DNA from: Acipenser ruthenus
Taxonomy: Eukaryota; Chordata; Actinopteri; Acipenseriformes; Acipenseridae
Direction: 5' to 3'
Length of the DNA stretch: 64,000 nt
Assembly (NCBI RefSeq): GCF_902713425.1
Contig: NC_081217.1
Location: forward strand, 21,058,659 to 21,122,658
Shown: positions 23,069-32,783 of the stretch, in pieces
Position numbering within the stretch: the stretch's first letter is position 1
How the letters are laid out: the number at the start of each line of letters is the position of its first letter
The notes under the pieces: model-generated
Database searches by the model: none
Told to the model about the DNA's origin: nothing
What the model saw: the letters and a program-made list of their open reading frames with translations, nothing else
Position numbers and translations under genes: made by a program

Positions 23069-23070
<2 letters not shown>

Positions 23071-23325
23071 GTGGACTACTAGTGCCCAGAAAAGCAGATC
23101 TTAAATTGATATATAGCTACACATTATAAAATCCGCCGAGTATTAAAACTACTACTGTTAGTTGTAATGAAAATTATAACAGTATGGGTCAACATTTCCA
23201 AAGAACCACGAATTTAACTGGAACAAGGAAAGGACACTGCGAGTTTCGCTCTGAAATCAATAGGCTCAAAGTCTATTCGTCCTGTGACTGTTTTTACAAA
23301 GGTGTGTCGCTGCGTGAGACAGCCA

Positions 23326-23333
23326 TGACGTCA
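23326..23333 (+). promoter_or_regulatory. Palindromic CRE near IRF6 promoter
   Basis: TGACGTCA, a perfect CREB/ATF site, in the GC-richer stretch just upstream of the untranslated first exon of IRF6. Its use is inferred. Confidence 0.4.
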
Positions 23334-23399
23334 CCACAATACCTGCCTGACTAACAGGAGAGGAAGGGAAGCGGGGGGGGGAGGCCGGTTCAGAGAGAA

Positions 23400-23616
23400 A
23401 CTAAAGCGGGAGGAAAAACACATTTTATCTTTGTCAGTTGTCAGGAACGAGGGGCAGTTGAAAACTACCAAAACGTGAACAACAACAAAAAAAACGGATG
23501 ATAAGAATTACGATCTTCGGACTTAAAGAAGAATAACTCAAACAAACGGCAGGTTTTGGAGGTGATACCATTGCGTGGAAAAAAACTAAAACTGTTTCCT
23601 GGTTTCAGCTATACAG
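23400..23616 (+). other. IRF6: Probable untranslated exon 1 of IRF6
   Basis: A stretch ending CAGCTATACAG|GTAAGA at 23616/23617 provides a good donor. The first coding exon at 24574 begins with an acceptor only three bases before its ATG, so an upstream 5' UTR exon is required. The transcription start is not determined. Confidence 0.6.
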
Positions 23617-23920
23617 GTAAGAGTGCGTGCGAGTGCTGAACAAACCCAAACACACGCATTTAAAAGTCTGCGAAAGAGATCGAGTGCGTGTTTGTTGATT
23701 GTATGCGTCCTGTTGAATAAACGTGTTGGTTCAATATATAACCTTGACCATGTATATTAGTTTTTTTGCTGGACTGGTCGCCGTGTCTTGCGTATTTGAC
23801 GGGCCGCACAGTGAGCTTCGGTTACTGGAGTTTGTGAAAAACACACCGGGATGTGCAGGAATGGCATGAGGGTTCTGTCAACAAATTTAAACTTCAGTTT
23901 ACACCCAATGCACTAAGTTA

Positions 23921-23955
23921 AATAATAATAATAATAATAATACGAATAATAATAC

Positions 23956-23995
<40 letters not shown>
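23921..23995. repeat. (AAT)n microsatellite in IRF6 intron 1
   Basis: AAT repeat with two ACG interruptions. Confidence 0.9.
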
Positions 23996-23996
<1 letters not shown>

Positions 23997-24169
23997 TTGC
24001 AGGCTCATTGGTACTGTCTTGTTTTGCCTGTAGTAAATGCAGTTTGATGTTGTTACTATGTTGATGTTATTTTTATTTCAAGAGCAAGTTCTCATTTATT
24101 TATTTATTTGTTTACCGAACAAATGAGACTTTTTTTATTTGTATTTATTTTTTTTAATATTTTGTGAAA

Positions 24170-24328
24170 AGAGGCTGCCGTTATGGCAGTTTGATCCATT
24201 TCTGGTTTTCCTGTGAGTTTTAATAACACACCTGAGCTTGTTCCCTCCCCACTGTGGCTAATCAAGCTTGTATTAAAACCTGGAATGGGTGAAACTGCTG
24301 TGCGATAGGAGTCCTATTCCCGTCCCTG
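24170..24328. mobile_element. MITE-like palindromic repeat, family A, copy 1
   Basis: Left end ATGGCAGTTTGATCCATTTC then tggttttc; right end AAACCTGGAATGGGTGAAAC then tgctgtgcgataggagtcctattcccgtccc. The two ends are imperfect inverted copies of each other (about 45 bases), with a core containing CACACCTGAGCTTGTT. Similar copies lie at 25.4, 31.8, 32.35, 37.6 and 38.1 kb. Confidence 0.7.
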
Positions 24329-24576
24329 ATGATCGCTTATAAAGATTAGCATGGTGAAAGCATTGTAAAGTGTAATGAAGCACAGTGAAAGCATGCTAGC
24401 GCATCGGTAAGCATTGTAAATCACAGATAGGTATTGTAAAGCTTTTTTTTTAAATGCATAGTATAAACATGGGAACACTGCAGAATGGCCATGCAGATTT
24501 ACTGCGTTCCGTTTTATAAGGGGCTGCTCGACCGCACTGATCAGTGATTAAGAGACTGCGCTGCCCCTTCCAGGTC

Positions 24577-27500
24577 ATGGCTGTCCACCCGCGCCGAGTC
24601 CGGCTCAAGCCCTGGCTGGTCACCCAGGTGGACAGCGGTCTGTACCCAGGACTCGTGTGGCTGAACAGAGAGGCCAAGAGGTTCCAGATACCATGGAAAC
24701 ACGCCACCAGACACAGCCCCCAGCACGAGGAGGAGAACACCATCTTCAAGGTGACGGAGGCTGATTCAGTTCATTGCAGGGCAGCCTCTCCTGTCACACA
24801 CAGTTCACATACAATTCTGAAAATGACATTTTAAAAAATGTGGACCGAAGGTGACATAGGCCAGAATTGATACAGTAGCTAACTTTAATCAGTGAAACCT
24901 GCCTCTCTCTCTCTTTTTCTCTCTCTCTGTCCGTCCATTGCAGTTATAAATAACTACACAGCATATTACAAATGCATCGATGTTTTTTAGAAGCAGCAGT
25001 CAAGAATATCCTCTGTATTACTTCACAGGACAGTGAATAATGCCGACCGGACTTGGCTCCACATGCCCATAGACTGCCGGATGCCCATTTATTTTAAGCC
25101 CTGCTTAACGTAAGAGGGAATTAGCCTGGGCAGCAGTGGAGTGGGACACAGTGTGCATTCAACAGCACCATCGGTTACTAGAAGGCAAAAACTCAAAGCA
25201 GGTTAAGAGCCAGTCACAGCAAGAAACAGGAAGCAACAAACGCTGAACTTTGGCATGTTTGATATTCAGCCCAGCAGGAGCAGCTAAACTAACTTTAGTA
25301 ATCGGGCATCGTGGCCTGTCATCTTTCATATTTACAAATCCTAGAAAATCTTATTTTCCAGACTAGACTACTGGGAGGAAAAAAAAAGTGTGGTTTATAG
25401 GGTTAAACCCTCTCTGCACCAATCATGAGTAGCCACAGTGTACAGATAACAAACTCAGGTGTGTCTTATTAAACTCATAGAATGGATCAAACTGCTATGC
25501 AATGGGAGTCTTATTCCCATCCCTTCCACCCTACCCAGTACATATAAATCTCTATTTTAAAGCAGTCTAGTACTTGTCCTTTGACTAAAACGCTGGTTAA
25601 GAAAGCGGAACTGTTTCTTTGTTTGTATTTGCAGTGTATCTTGTGCTCTTTCCCTTCGCCTAAACCCTGCCCTTTGATATCCTCTTTCTGAGGCAAAAAA
25701 AACACATCCCAGTCACCACTAACATACAGGATGTAATAACTTAGCATGACAGAAGACATGCTGGGAGAGAGGTGGTGATGTTCAGCTCATAGCTTTGTCC
25801 CTTGCAAGCACACCACTAGCGAAATCTATCTTCTATGTCCTTCTGCGACCCCCTCTTGTCGCTGCTTGTTCTTGCCCCCCCCCCCCCCCCCCCCCGCCAG
25901 CCAGCGTGCTCTTGCGCCCGGGTTTTTAATGTTGTGTGATCTTGTGTCCAGGCTTGGGCTCTGGAGACTGGGAAGTACCAGGAAGGGATCGATGAACCAG
26001 ATCCGGCCAAGTGGAAAGCTCAGCTGCGCTGCGCCCTGAACAAGAGCCGGGAGTTCAAACTTATATACGACGGTACCAAGGAGGTTCCCATGAACCCGCT
26101 GAAGATATACGACGTCTGTGAAATCCCGCTGGCCATCGGAAACCCAGGTACGAGCGTCAGCCAGAGGCTGCTTTAGAGCCAGCGCGACTCTTGCTGCAAA
26201 TCACTGCTCTATTTTTAAATGGCCCCCTTTTTCATTAGTTCAGCTTTTCATTTTAAAACTCCTGAAGAACCTGATTTCTTTCCCTGACTTTAATAAAGTT
26301 CATTTGAAAAAATGGTTCTTGGAGTTAGACGGTACGTGCTGATAATATATATGACTATCCTACATATTCTGATCTGTTTAGTCTATATTCTGACATACCT
26401 CAGTACAGGTACAGATCAACAATATATTGACGATTTATAAACTTTCAACGGAAGGTGCAGAAGCTTGCTGAAAGGAGGCCAGCGATGCCCCCTGGTGGTG
26501 GTTCTTCATATTAGGCAGTAACCCTTTCTGTGTCTGGCCAGGTTCAACAGGGTCCGTTCCCTGGGAGGAGAATGATGCTGAACTGGAGGAAGAGGAGGAT
26601 GAATCGTTTCCTTACCTGCATGTCAAGGGTGAGCAGAGATTCCCGGAAAAGCAGAGACTGGACTGCCTAGATAGTGTTTGTACTGTATTCCCTAGAAAAC
26701 TTTCAACTACAGCACTGAAGATACTAAAACACAACCAATATTGATTTGATGTACCGTTTGTGCTTGCTGGTAAATAATAGAACAGTTTGCCACCGCTGAT
26801 AAAGGAATGAAGCTGATGTCATCTGTCAATCAAAGAAAGCCATTGTGCTCAGTTTATTACATGTACAGTAGCTGCAAAATATGTTGGTGATGTGATACCC
26901 TGTTTGTAACCCGAATCGCCCCCCACCCCCAGGCTCTGTGTCCCCGATAGACCCTGCCAGTGTCCAGAGCTGTCCCCCTGTGGAGGTGTGGCCGAAGGAG
27001 GAGCCGGTGGATATGGAGGTGCCCCCGACCCCTCTTCTTGAGGAAATGTTCAGCTCTCCAGAAATGTGGATCAGCTCCTTGCCTAGTGAGTGCAGTGCTA
27101 CCCGAGTACCAATGTGTTTGAACTCTGTGCTTATTTAACACAAGAGGCCGTGCTTTTGTTTCAGCAAAACCTAAACTGACCCCCAGATATAATCCTGCTT
27201 TTGCTTCATGTTTGTAACGATGATACAATTGCAACTCGTTAGGTGGAAAAAAAGAAAAAATCTGGTACATTGCGTTGAATAAAAGTCAAAATAATGCAGT
27301 GTGCTGCATCTAAATCGGCTTATCCTGATATCTGATTTGCTCTGGTACATGTCTGGGATAAGTAGATTGATTGAATTATATTTGGTGGATAGCGTTTTAC
27401 ATGAGGACATTTCAGGACTAAAGCTTTGTAAGTTAATGAGTTACTTACAACCAACGTGCATTGAGCTACAGACTGCCCTCTGCAGGTGTATAAGAGTATG

Positions 27501-28798
27501 TCAGGTTTAACTTTTTCAATAGGATGATCAGTTTGAGCTGGCTCATAGCAATTTTCTAACCGGAGTCGATGTGCCGACTTGTAATGCTCTTCCGCGTGTG
27601 AGAAACACACTATGCTTTCTGTTCACAAAGAGTTTAGTAAGAAACGATGAGCCACCGAAGCTGCTGCGGCAAATGTAAATGTGAAACGCTGAGCCCCGTC
27701 GCATTGTTCTTGGACAGTGACGGACCTGGAGGTGCAGTTCCAGTTCCGCGGGAAGGAGGCGTGCCCCCCGCTGATAGTGAGTAACCCCCAGGGCTGCAGG
27801 CTGTTCTACGGGGACCTGGGGCCCATGGTGAACCAGGAGGAGCTGTTCGGACCGGTCAGCCTGGAGCAGCTGCGTTTCCCGTCCGCCGAACACATCACCA
27901 ACGAGAAGCAGCGGCTCTTCACCGGGCGCCTGCTGGACGTCATGGACCGCGGCCTCATCCTGGAGATCAGCGGGCATGATATCTACGCTGTGCGGCTCTG
28001 CCAGTGCAAGGTGTACTGGTCCAGTCCCTGCGCCCCCAACCCCAACGCGCCCAACCTCATCGAGAGGCAGAAGAAGGTCAAGCTCTTCTGTCTCGAGTCC
28101 TTCCTCAGCAGTAAGAACCGTCTGTGTGTGTCTCTCGTCTGTCCAGCTTTTCTGCATGCCCACATGTGCGATGTCCTGAATTCGATTTGTGTTTGTTTTC
28201 AGATCTTTTTATGATTCAATTTAGAGATTGAGGCGTAGTACTTTCTTTCTTTCCTTTTTAGTTTTCATAACATTTTTTTGTTTTAAAACGGAACCTGAAC
28301 TCACCTGGATTTTCTCGGCTCTTTGTTTCCAGGCGTGATTGCCCAGCAGAAGGGACAGTCGGATAAGCCACCCCAGTTTGAAATACACCTCTGCTTTGGG
28401 GAGGAGTGGCCTGATGGGAGACCCAAGGAGAGGAAACTCATCATGGTCCAGGTAGGGAAATACTGTGGGAAAGTGGAACGCAGGGATGGAAACATGACTC
28501 CCGTTTTACATTTGAAGACACTAATAAAGGTGAAAGCTCTGAATTCTTTCTTTTATAAATCCCCCAGGTGATCCCGGTAGTGGCCCGCATGATCTACGAG
28601 ATGTTCTCGGGGGATTTCACACGCTCCTTCGACAGTGGCAGCGTGCGTCTGCAGATCTCCACGCCCGACATCAAGGACAACATCGTGGCTCACCTCAAGC
28701 AGCTCTACCGCCTCCTGCAGACTCACCAGGGACATGACGGCTGGCAGATCCCACCCGGCACCAATTTGCACCTCCAACAAGCGCTGTCCGCTCAATAA
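24577..28798 (+). CDS. IRF6: Interferon regulatory factor 6
   Basis: Seven coding exons: 24577-24750, 25952-26147, 26542-26628, 26933-27085, 27718-28110, 28333-28451, 28568-28798; all in phase, 450 residues (human 467). IRF6 is the transcription factor for epidermal and periderm differentiation; in humans its loss causes Van der Woude and popliteal pterygium syndromes. The N-terminal DNA-binding domain shows the five tryptophans W13, W28, W40, W60 and W79, and R84 of the recognition helix. An acidic, Pro-rich linker follows (about 122-210). The IRF-association (SMIR) domain begins near [14 protein letters not shown] and contains [16 protein letters not shown] and [17 protein letters not shown]. 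It is IRF6, not IRF5, by linker and IAD sequence and by its C1orf74/TRAF3IP3 neighbours. The linker is shorter than in human. Poly(A) signal at 29816. Confidence 0.97.
25430..25533. mobile_element. MITE-like repeat, family A, copy 2 (partial)
   Basis: Keeps the core (GTAGCCACAGTGTACAGATA, ACTCAGGTGTGTCTTATTAA) and right end (GGATCAAACTGCTATGCAAT then gggagtcttattcccatccc). The left end is decayed. Lies in IRF6 intron 2. Confidence 0.7.
25876..25895. repeat. Poly-C run before IRF6 exon 3
   Basis: About 20 C residues, 55 bases upstream of the exon 3 acceptor; likely error-prone in sequencing. Confidence 0.85.
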
Positions 28799-28806
28799 CC
28801 AAACGG

Positions 28807-28982
28807 ACCCTTATAAAAGTTTGCTGTGGCATCTTACCATGCAGTGTATTTGCTTAAACATGTTTGTGTGTGTGTTTGTTTTTTTGTTTTTCAACCATAC
28901 TTGCCTATGCTTTGCCATGGGTTTTGCATTATTACAATTTGCCATGCTTTGGCCATTTACAAGAGTCAACTTTTATAAGGGT
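28807..28982. mobile_element. MITE-like repeat, family B, in IRF6 3' UTR
   Basis: The ends are inverted copies: ACCCTTATAAAAGTTTGCTG at the left and the mirror (acttttataagggt) at the right, 176 bases apart. The inside holds further short palindromes (taccatg, gccatgg). It begins 9 bases after the IRF6 stop codon, so it forms the start of the 3' UTR. Related copies are at 34987-35115, about 50209-50360 and, more decayed, about 10730-10830, 21340-21440 and 24340-24445. Confidence 0.65.
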
Positions 28983-29815
28983 TTAACATGTGCCTGAAAG
29001 GATAGATTCATTAGTGTATATGTAATGTTCTATAATATATATCTGTGTAGCTATATAGATATGTGTCTCTTGTACTGTACAGGGTCGTTTTATAAAGTCA
29101 ATAGGGAAGGACGCTATCAGTCAAAAGGGGGCTGTATTTATTCTGGCCCACATCTCACAATGCTGTGTTTCCTCCGTATAAATCCACACAGAGGCATGGC
29201 ATGGTTAGATTTGCAGTGTGAAGTGTGGTGTGGAACCTCTCTAATAATGCAATGTGCTGTGGTGGTAGAGCGAGGATGATAGCGCTAGAATCCGGCTGTC
29301 ATCACCAGAGTTTTATTGCAGAAATGACTTTATAATCACCCTGCAGCCTGTAGGAATTTCTTTCGGGGTTAGTGGTGTCAAGTGTAGAGTGAAGAAAAAT
29401 AATGATTGCTATTTTAATTGATACGTTATTAATAATGTGTTTTTTCAAGTGTCATAATTTTATTGCTTTTTTTTTAGACTGTTTTTGTGTAATTTTTTCA
29501 TCATGTAAATTGAAAGTTAATACAATGCCTTTTTGTTTTAAGGAGTTCACATGGTTTTTAGACAGGTGTGTGTTTTGAATTGAAATGATGAAGTGTTGAT
29601 GGTTCTGATGCAGTAGGATCCCTCTTGTATGACCTGAGTGAAGTGAGCTGGTCATATTAACAGGAGCTCTCCAGGCTCCAGATTGGAAGGGACTGACAGA
29701 CAGTCCCGCTTGTTATATGGAGCTGGTCACAGGGAGGGTGTCTGCTGTGTTGTTGTTGTGTGTAAACTGGTCAATGCCTTGCTTGTATATCAGATTGAAG
29801 ATGCAATATTCAAAC

Positions 29816-29821
29816 AATAAA
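29816..29821 (+). terminator. Poly(A) signal of IRF6
   Basis: CAAACAATAAATACTATTTT, about 1.0 kb after the stop codon, followed by a T/GT-rich stretch. Confidence 0.7.
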
Positions 29822-29939
29822 TACTATTTTACTTAGCTCTAACATGTGGGTTCTTTTTTTGCATTGTAACCAGCTGAAGTTCCCCAGGTTTATTATCTGT
29901 GCCCATGTAGGAAAAAAAAACATTGTTAATGCGGCTTTA

Positions 29940-30305
29940 ACTAGACCCCCCCCCCCCCAATTGATGCGCTGTGATTTTCATATTGGTGAGAACCAATCAG
30001 CGCGCTCTTCTAAGACTCCTCGTAAGACCGCCCCCCTGCCTGCAGTGAGACAGAGCCGGTCTCTGCAGCAGCTCATCACACCCAAACTAAAGTCGTTTCA
30101 AAATAAGCCACGAGATGGCGTAGTAGATGTCATTGTGCTACGTCCTCCCATGAGCAAGGTGTCGCTATTTATTTTTTGATCGCTGGTGTCCTGCAGCTCA
30201 TTTTACTCCGGTGCTGGCAATGCGATTTTCCAATATGGCAGATGTGAAAGGGCTGTATTAGTAAACTGCACAGGAAGAATGAGAGAAGTTTCAATGCTAG
30301 CACAG
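29940..30305 (+). promoter_or_regulatory. Promoter and untranslated exon 1 of C1orf74
   Basis: A CCAAT box (gaaccaatcagcgcgct, about 29990) and ATGGCG/ATATGGCAGATG YY1-like motifs lie ahead of a donor at GCTAGCACAG|GTACGT (30305/30306). A matching acceptor may be TTTTTTGCAG at 30666, joining to the coding exon's 5' UTR. The start site is not determined. Confidence 0.5.
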
Positions 30306-30880
30306 GTACGTGCAAAGTTGTGTAGACTTGCTTTTTCTGTAATGTTTAACATTAGCGTTAAGGGGAAAAATCTAGTTAAAATAAAAGGCTGTTTCACTGT
30401 GAAAGATATTCTGTTATACAGTATAAGGAATAACTTTGGAACGATGCTAGGTAAGACATTTGGTAAAGTTCATGTATGTTGTTTCTGTTTGCATGTCTTC
30501 TGAACCGAACGGTGTCCTCAAAGCATCACAACGGTCAAACATGCAAAATGAGTAGTTTTACTTTGCAACATCATACGTATCACGGGCGCCATCCTTGTGC
30601 TGCTTGCATTAATACATTATGTTGCACCTGTTTTTGCCAGCGACATTTTTCTTTCTTTTTTTGCAGGAATAAAAAAAAAAAATCTCTTGACAAAAACGGT
30701 TGGCAGCGAGAAGCAAGTTGAGAACCAGACACATGATTAGAAAAATCAGTCATTATACAGTACACAAACGGTACAACGTAATAAAGCTGCCCTACCTAGT
30801 TCAACAACTAAAGTGTTTTTTTTTTAATGACATTATTTAATTTCGTGTTTTGTGGCTTCTGTTGTTTCGACTCTCCCGTG

Positions 30881-31693
30881 ATGTGCGCTGCTGTGCCCCG
30901 GGAGCGCCTCATTGCTGCTTCCCGACAGTACCTTCGCACAGGGAAGAAAGGCTTGCCTCCCGCCGTCAGCTTGAACCTCGCCGCCCAAATCCTCGCTGTG
31001 GATGCGGGGTTAAAACCCGCCTTGCTTTACGACTGCAACACCGCCGGAGCTGAGCAAATGCGACTTTACCTCCAAACGCTGCTGGATACGGGCTTCTTAA
31101 ATCAACCTCCATACGTCTTGGACATAGATGGCAGCGTCTTTATCATCAACACGCAGCTTACAATCCGTCGGTTAGAAAACATACCGCTTAAAAAACAAGC
31201 AACGGTCATCGACGTGTCCCGGTGTCGGGGTCAGCCTGCCGTGGCGGACGCGGGCGTCAGAAGAGCCGTTGAGGGACGAGTAACGGTTTTTGTGGATTAT
31301 TTAAAAAATTTGAACTGGGACGGCAAGCTGGGCGTGGCCCCGAGCGCGCGTCTCCCAGAAGAGTTGACCTCCAGATGGAACCTGTGCACACTCTTCGGTT
31401 TGTTGCTAGGCTACCCGGCGGCCTACTGGTTTGATAACGAGAGAAGCTTTGAGAATTGCCTGAGCATGACCCCGCTTCGTGTCACCTCCGTGTCCGCCGC
31501 CTGCCCTTTGATTACAGGGGGGCCTCCGGTCCGGCTGTACTCGTTCACTATCCCCGAGGCTCTTGGGACGGAGACGCAGGGCTTAATGGACACCTGGACC
31601 CAGGATCTAGAAGACGAGTTCCGACAGCAGTCCGTTTTTACACACCTGAGCATCAATACTGAGACGGTTGCTTTACCAGCAGTAGCTCTGTGA
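30881..31693 (+). CDS. C1orf74: UPF0739 family protein, C1orf74 orthologue
   Basis: A single uninterrupted coding exon of 270 codons, matching the usual length of about 269 residues. The frame also has an ATG 18 codons earlier (30827), but that extension is Phe/Cys-rich and would exceed the family length, so MCAAVPRERL is chosen. Function in any species is unknown. No known fold motif, signal peptide or membrane segment is visible; the interior is rich in Leu, Val and Ala with short charged segments (YLKNLNWDGKLG, YPAAYWFDNERSF). It lies directly downstream of IRF6 on the same strand and ends against TRAF3IP3, as at human 1q32.2, which supports the name as much as the sequence does. Poly(A) signal at 31928. 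Confidence 0.9.
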   Translation: MCAAVPRERLIAASRQYLRTGKKGLPPAVSLNLAAQILAVDAGLKPALLYDCNTAGAEQMRLYLQTLLDTGFLNQPPYVLDIDGSVFIINTQLTIRRLENIPLKKQATVIDVSRCRGQPAVADAGVRRAVEGRVTVFVDYLKNLNWDGKLGVAPSARLPEELTSRWNLCTLFGLLLGYPAAYWFDNERSFENCLSMTPLRVTSVSAACPLITGGPPVRLYSFTIPEALGTETQGLMDTWTQDLEDEFRQQSVFTHLSINTETVALPAVAL

Positions 31694-31814
31694 AAGGAAG
31701 GGATGTGAGCCACGCAGGTCGAAAAACAAGGATTCCTTAAATTAACTCGAAGCCTACATGGTTTAATTCGAGGTCTCAAACGTTTACACTTTTATTTTTT
31801 CCTTTTTAGCACAG

Positions 31815-31922
31815 GAATGGAAATGGACTCCTATTGCATAGCAGTGTCACCATTTCCAGCTTGATTAGCCACACAGTGTGTAGGTAACAAGCTCAGGTGT
31901 GTCAACTTCATAGTAAAACCAG
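31815..31922. mobile_element. MITE-like repeat, family A, in C1orf74 3' UTR
   Basis: Left end GGACTCCTATTGCATAGCAG, core ACACAGTGTGTAGGTAACAA then gctcaggtgtgt, and a shortened right end (atagtaaaaccag). It ends only about six bases before the gene's AATAAA. Confidence 0.75.
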
Positions 31923-31927
31923 TACAA

Positions 31928-31933
31928 TAATAA
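31928..31933 (+). terminator. Poly(A) signal of C1orf74
   Basis: AGTACAATAATAAAATCAGA, about 235 bases after the stop codon. Confidence 0.6.
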
Positions 31934-32016
31934 AATCAGAAGACTGCGTCTCTACTGCTTGTGCGATTTAATAAAACAAATGAAGCCATTGCAGTTACCA
32001 GTGGACACTGTATATT

Positions 32017-32022
32017 TTTATT
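32017..32022 (-). terminator. Poly(A) signal of TRAF3IP3
   Basis: AATAAA on the minus strand (plus-strand TTTATT) about 760 bases after the TRAF3IP3 stop, and only about 85 bases from the converging C1orf74 signal. Confidence 0.55.
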
Positions 32023-32343
32023 TTTGAACGTGTTACAAAACGACAGTACAAAAGTATTGAAACAACCACGGCACCTTCACAAAACCAGTGCTTTTGGCAA
32101 TAGAATACAAGACTAGATAAAAATAAAAATGTGAGGCTTGTAAATAATGCTCTAGAAACAAGAAGGCACACCTAAAACAGGGTCTTTGTGAACTGCCAAA
32201 AGCAAGTAACTTTAATAGTTTTAAGTCTTTGGGATCTTCTGTCTCTTTGAATAATGTCAGCCCATGAAAAATACTTTATATCAAAGAGATGGTCTTTCTG
32301 GAAGCATGTGAATGGTTGATTCAGTGTACCTATTCAAACAGGG

Positions 32344-32496
32344 CAGGCATGGCTATAAGACTCCCATTGCATAGCAGGTTTTACTATGTTACCTATACCT
32401 GAGCTTGTTACCTATACACTGGCTAACCAGGCTTCAAGTAAAACCTGGAATGAGTGACACTGCTATGCAATAGGAGTCTTACTTCCATCCCTGCAG
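32344..32496. mobile_element. MITE-like repeat, family A, nearly whole
   Basis: Left end AAGACTCCCATTGCATAGCA, core ACCTGAGCTTGTTACCTATA, right end AAAACCTGGAATGAGTGACA then ctgctatgcaataggagtcttacttccatccc. The outer about 25 bases pair as inverted repeats. Lies in the TRAF3IP3 3' UTR. Confidence 0.75.
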
Positions 32497-32783
32497 TCTA
32501 TACACTAGCCCTTCAATGTATTCTCTCTGGGAGGGGCGTTTCCCAAATGACCACAATGATGTCACTTGTGGCGCCCCTATATTAGTTTAATTAAGCTACT
32601 AAGTTCAATACAGAGAATCTGAGCAATCCGCATTGCAGAGAGCGTGTGGGGGAGGGACACAAGCTAATGAATGTCAGTCGAGATGTTTCAGGAAGGTCCC
32701 AATAACCGTTACACTGGGAGTCGCTGTGCAGTGTGGCTGTAGAGCTTTCACAAGGTGAGCCACGTGGGACTGTGTTTGACATG

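Larger units (their letters stand above)
20570..23300. other. Intergenic, GUCA1B to IRF6 (divergent promoters)
   Basis: The two genes are transcribed away from each other. The stretch contains a palindrome-type 'aagcatggtaaa' repeat copy at about 21340-21440, a minus-strand SINE fragment (21999-22110), a T run (22907-22924) and a (TA)n run (23007-23068). No exon is seen. Confidence 0.6.

Noticed and set aside
27543-28163. 206-codon minus-strand open frame
   Set aside because: Antisense shadow of IRF6 exon 6, whose GC-rich codons keep the opposite strand open.
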